Below are positions 5,440-6,568 of a stretch of 6,568 nt of DNA, in pieces. A model generated the notes under the pieces. That model searched no databases, was not told the DNA's origin, and saw only the letters and a program-made list of their open reading frames with translations. A program made the position numbers and the translations under genes. Source of the stretch: an uncultured delta proteobacterium. GTDB taxonomy: Bacteria; Desulfobacterota; Syntrophorhabdia; Syntrophorhabdales; Syntrophorhabdaceae. The stretch lies in assembly GCA_903872255.1 (NCBI GenBank), contig CAIQJW010000053.1, positions 1-6,568 on the forward strand, read 5' to 3'. Position 1 is the stretch's first letter. Each line of letters opens with the position of its first letter.

Positions 5440-6261
5440 TCATGAGGGCAAAGAGTCGTTAGGTTTGACTGTTGCGCCATCCTTGAGTTGCAGTAAAAGC
5501 AACTTCTTCGACAGCGGCACCTCGTCTCCCTTTCCAAGCATCTTCCTTTCAAAATAGGCCAACTGCCCGGTTTCCTTCAAACAGATGCCGGTCAATAGAT
5601 CACTCAGGTCGGATATCTCTTTGAGGTAAAAGAACGCTCCGCCGGTTTCATTCGCCATCCAGCGGAAATTCCCTTCTGTCTCTGATGTATTATTGCACAA
5701 AACGGTGTAGATCTTGATCTGCTTTTTCTTGAGGGCCTTCACCTCTTCCCTGTAATCACGCATTCTCGTACATGATTTGAGGCCGTCTATGACACCGTGC
5801 GGCGGTTTGTCGCCGATCAGGATGATAGCCTTAGGCGCCGCCTTGTTCCAATGAAATACAACCGCCTCCCGCAAGGCACATTCCACCGCCTCCGGACCGC
5901 CCCCACCTTCTCCTATGTATAATTCAGAGGAATGGATGAATTCGGTAATGTCTTTTCTATCGAATGTCAGCGGCAAGATCTTCGTCAGATAATACTCATC
6001 TTCTCCTTCATCGCCATGGTCCTTATAAGCGACGAAACCCATCCTGACCTTTGGTGAATACTCCAGGATATTTTCTATGATCCTGATCATGTTGTGCTTC
6101 ACTTCATCAATATACGGGTCCATGCTGCCCGTTGTGTCAATCATGAACACGACATCGAGAGATGAATCAGCATAGAAACGCCCCTCTTTCAGGAGTTTCT
6201 CTTTCTCGTTGATCATTTTGAGAATATTCTCTTTTTTTTCTTTTAGCCCTTCAGCGCTCAT
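5440..6261 (-). CDS. von Willebrand factor A (vWA) domain protein, first gene of the operon
   Basis: A 273-residue protein without signal peptide or membrane helix. After a charged N-terminal helix (1-30, rich in Lys and Glu) comes a vWA domain at about 34-230. DVVFMIDTTGSMDPYI holds the metal-ion-dependent adhesion site (MIDAS), D42-T-T-G-S46. Further marks are GFVAYKDHGDEG at about 75-86, GEGGGGPEAVECAL at 117-130, AIILIGDKPPHG at 145-156, and IKIYTVLCN at 182-190. The DTTGSM, AYxDH, GGGxPE and ADxPxHG-like blocks resemble the vWA domain of the alpha-kinase VwkA type, but no kinase domain follows. The C-terminal 45 residues are basic and polar. Such domains bind Mg2+ or Mn2+ and mediate protein contacts. 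It is promoter-proximal and ends in a 4-base overlap (ATGA) with the longer form of the next gene. I know of no assigned magnetosome role. GGGGGAG about ten bases upstream supports this ATG. Confidence 0.87.
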   Translation of the reverse strand: MSAEGLKEKKENILKMINEKEKLLKEGRFYADSSLDVVFMIDTTGSMDPYIDEVKHNMIRIIENILEYSPKVRMGFVAYKDHGDEGEDEYYLTKILPLTFDRKDITEFIHSSELYIGEGGGGPEAVECALREAVVFHWNKAAPKAIILIGDKPPHGVIDGLKSCTRMRDYREEVKALKKKQIKIYTVLCNNTSETEGNFRWMANETGGAFFYLKEISDLSDLLTGICLKETGQLAYFERKMLGKGDEVPLSKKLLLLQLKDGATVKPNDSLPS

Positions 6262-6291
6262 GGGTTAAAAACTCCCCCTTTACCTCCCGGG

Positions 6292-6318
6292 CTACACCGG
6301 TTACTTCGGTCAGTGTAG
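6292..6318 (-). repeat. Inverted repeat in the operon leader
   Basis: CTACAC (6292-6297) and GTGTAG (6313-6318) are perfect 6-base inverted arms around a 15-base loop, with a second nested pair ACCG/CGGT. It lies in the untranslated leader between the predicted transcription start near 6326 and the vWA ATG. It may be a leader hairpin or a regulator site. No T run follows, so a simple terminator is unlikely. Confidence 0.4.
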
Positions 6319-6332
6319 TCGATTAGACAGCA

Positions 6333-6361
6333 ATTGTAAAATCAATTTGTCCTACTGTCAA
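6333..6361 (-). promoter_or_regulatory. Sigma70-type promoter of the magnetosome operon
   Basis: On the minus strand a perfect -35 box TTGACA (6361-6356) is followed after exactly 17 bases by the -10 box TACAAT (6338-6333), five of six matches to consensus. Transcription would start near 6326, giving a leader of about 65 bases before the vWA gene. The next genes downstream are tightly packed, so this promoter could drive the whole cluster. Confidence 0.78.
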
Positions 6362-6568
6362 GTAATTTGGGGGTGGGGTTCAGGCTTGCCAAGTCCGAGA
6401 GCGGGGCGGAATGTAAGGTATTTCCTACCGACCTCACCAACAGGGGACTCTCGGGGTTCAACTTCGAGGTGATCTGCACCGACGGGGGACAGGTGGGCGT
6501 TTCGCCCCATGGGCGAGATTGACGCTGATTATGGCAGGCAGAAGCTGCGGCATGAGCCATACCGCAAG
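6362..6568. other. GC-rich region upstream of the operon promoter, no gene assigned
   Basis: Composition changes visibly here, with many G and C runs compared with the operon. A short plus-strand frame is open from about 6340 to the TGA at 6520-6522. It reads LAKSESGAECKVFPTDLTN, then RGLSGFNFEVICTDGGQVG, with mostly G or C in third positions, but it has no ATG and no good ribosome site. A minus-strand frame over the same bases looks like its shadow and runs into the promoter. CCGAGAG (6395-6401) and CTCTCGG (6448-6454) form an inverted pair. The stretch may be the remnant of a gene or mobile element at the cluster border, but I cannot identify it. Confidence 0.35.

Noticed and set aside
6342..6560. 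Minus-strand open frame of 72 codons at the right end
   Set aside because: Its last codons run through the -35 box and into the spacer of the strong operon promoter, it has no ribosome site, and its Pro/Ser/Leu-rich composition is what a shadow of a GC-rich opposite frame gives.
6552..6568. GAGCCATACCGC near the right edge, resembling the start of group II intron domain V
   Set aside because: Only the first few bases match, the rest lies outside the window, and no intron-encoded protein is seen upstream.
1..6568. CRISPR arrays, tRNA or rRNA genes
   Set aside because: No regularly spaced direct repeats and no tRNA- or rRNA-like segments were seen on either strand.

Overview
This window is the leading part of a magnetosome gene cluster from a magnetotactic bacterium. 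Every convincing gene lies on the minus strand, so the cluster reads from right to left. Five magnetosome genes can be named with confidence from their own sequence: mamP (PDZ plus two magnetochrome CxxCH motifs), mamM and mamB (two different cation diffusion facilitators), mamQ (LemA family) and mamA (TPR protein). The first 25 codons of a mamI-like gene run off the left edge. The gene order P-M-Q-B-A-I, the medium GC content, and the unfamiliar small genes ahead of mamP suggest a deep-branching magnetotactic lineage such as Nitrospirota (Magnetobacterium-like) rather than an alphaproteobacterium. That placement is inference from layout and recall; no tree was run.

In transcription order: (1) 6568-6262 holds a GC-richer stretch of unclear origin, then a very good sigma70-type promoter (6361-6333) and a leader with an inverted repeat. 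(2) 6261-4204 holds five genes that precede mamP: a von Willebrand A (vWA) domain protein, a small hydrophobic Gly/Ala-rich protein with a CxxC motif, a 72-residue LapA/MamL-like two-helix membrane protein, a soluble charged 115-residue protein, and a 52-residue single-span protein. (3) 4198-850 holds mamP, mamM, mamQ and mamB. (4) 767-1 holds mamA and the start of mamI. Genes overlap or lie within about 85 bases of each other and no convincing terminator is seen, so one long transcript is likely.

From what is known of the named families, MamI, MamQ and MamB (with MamL in alphaproteobacteria) form the magnetosome membrane, MamB and MamM load iron, MamP sets the iron redox balance for magnetite growth, and MamA coats the organelle on the cytoplasmic side. 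The less familiar part is the promoter-proximal block. A MIDAS-type vWA protein heads the operon, and a LapA-type protein shaped like MamL could complete the membrane-forming set. Some of these leading genes may correspond to the Nitrospirota-specific 'man' genes, but I cannot assign numbers from sequence alone.
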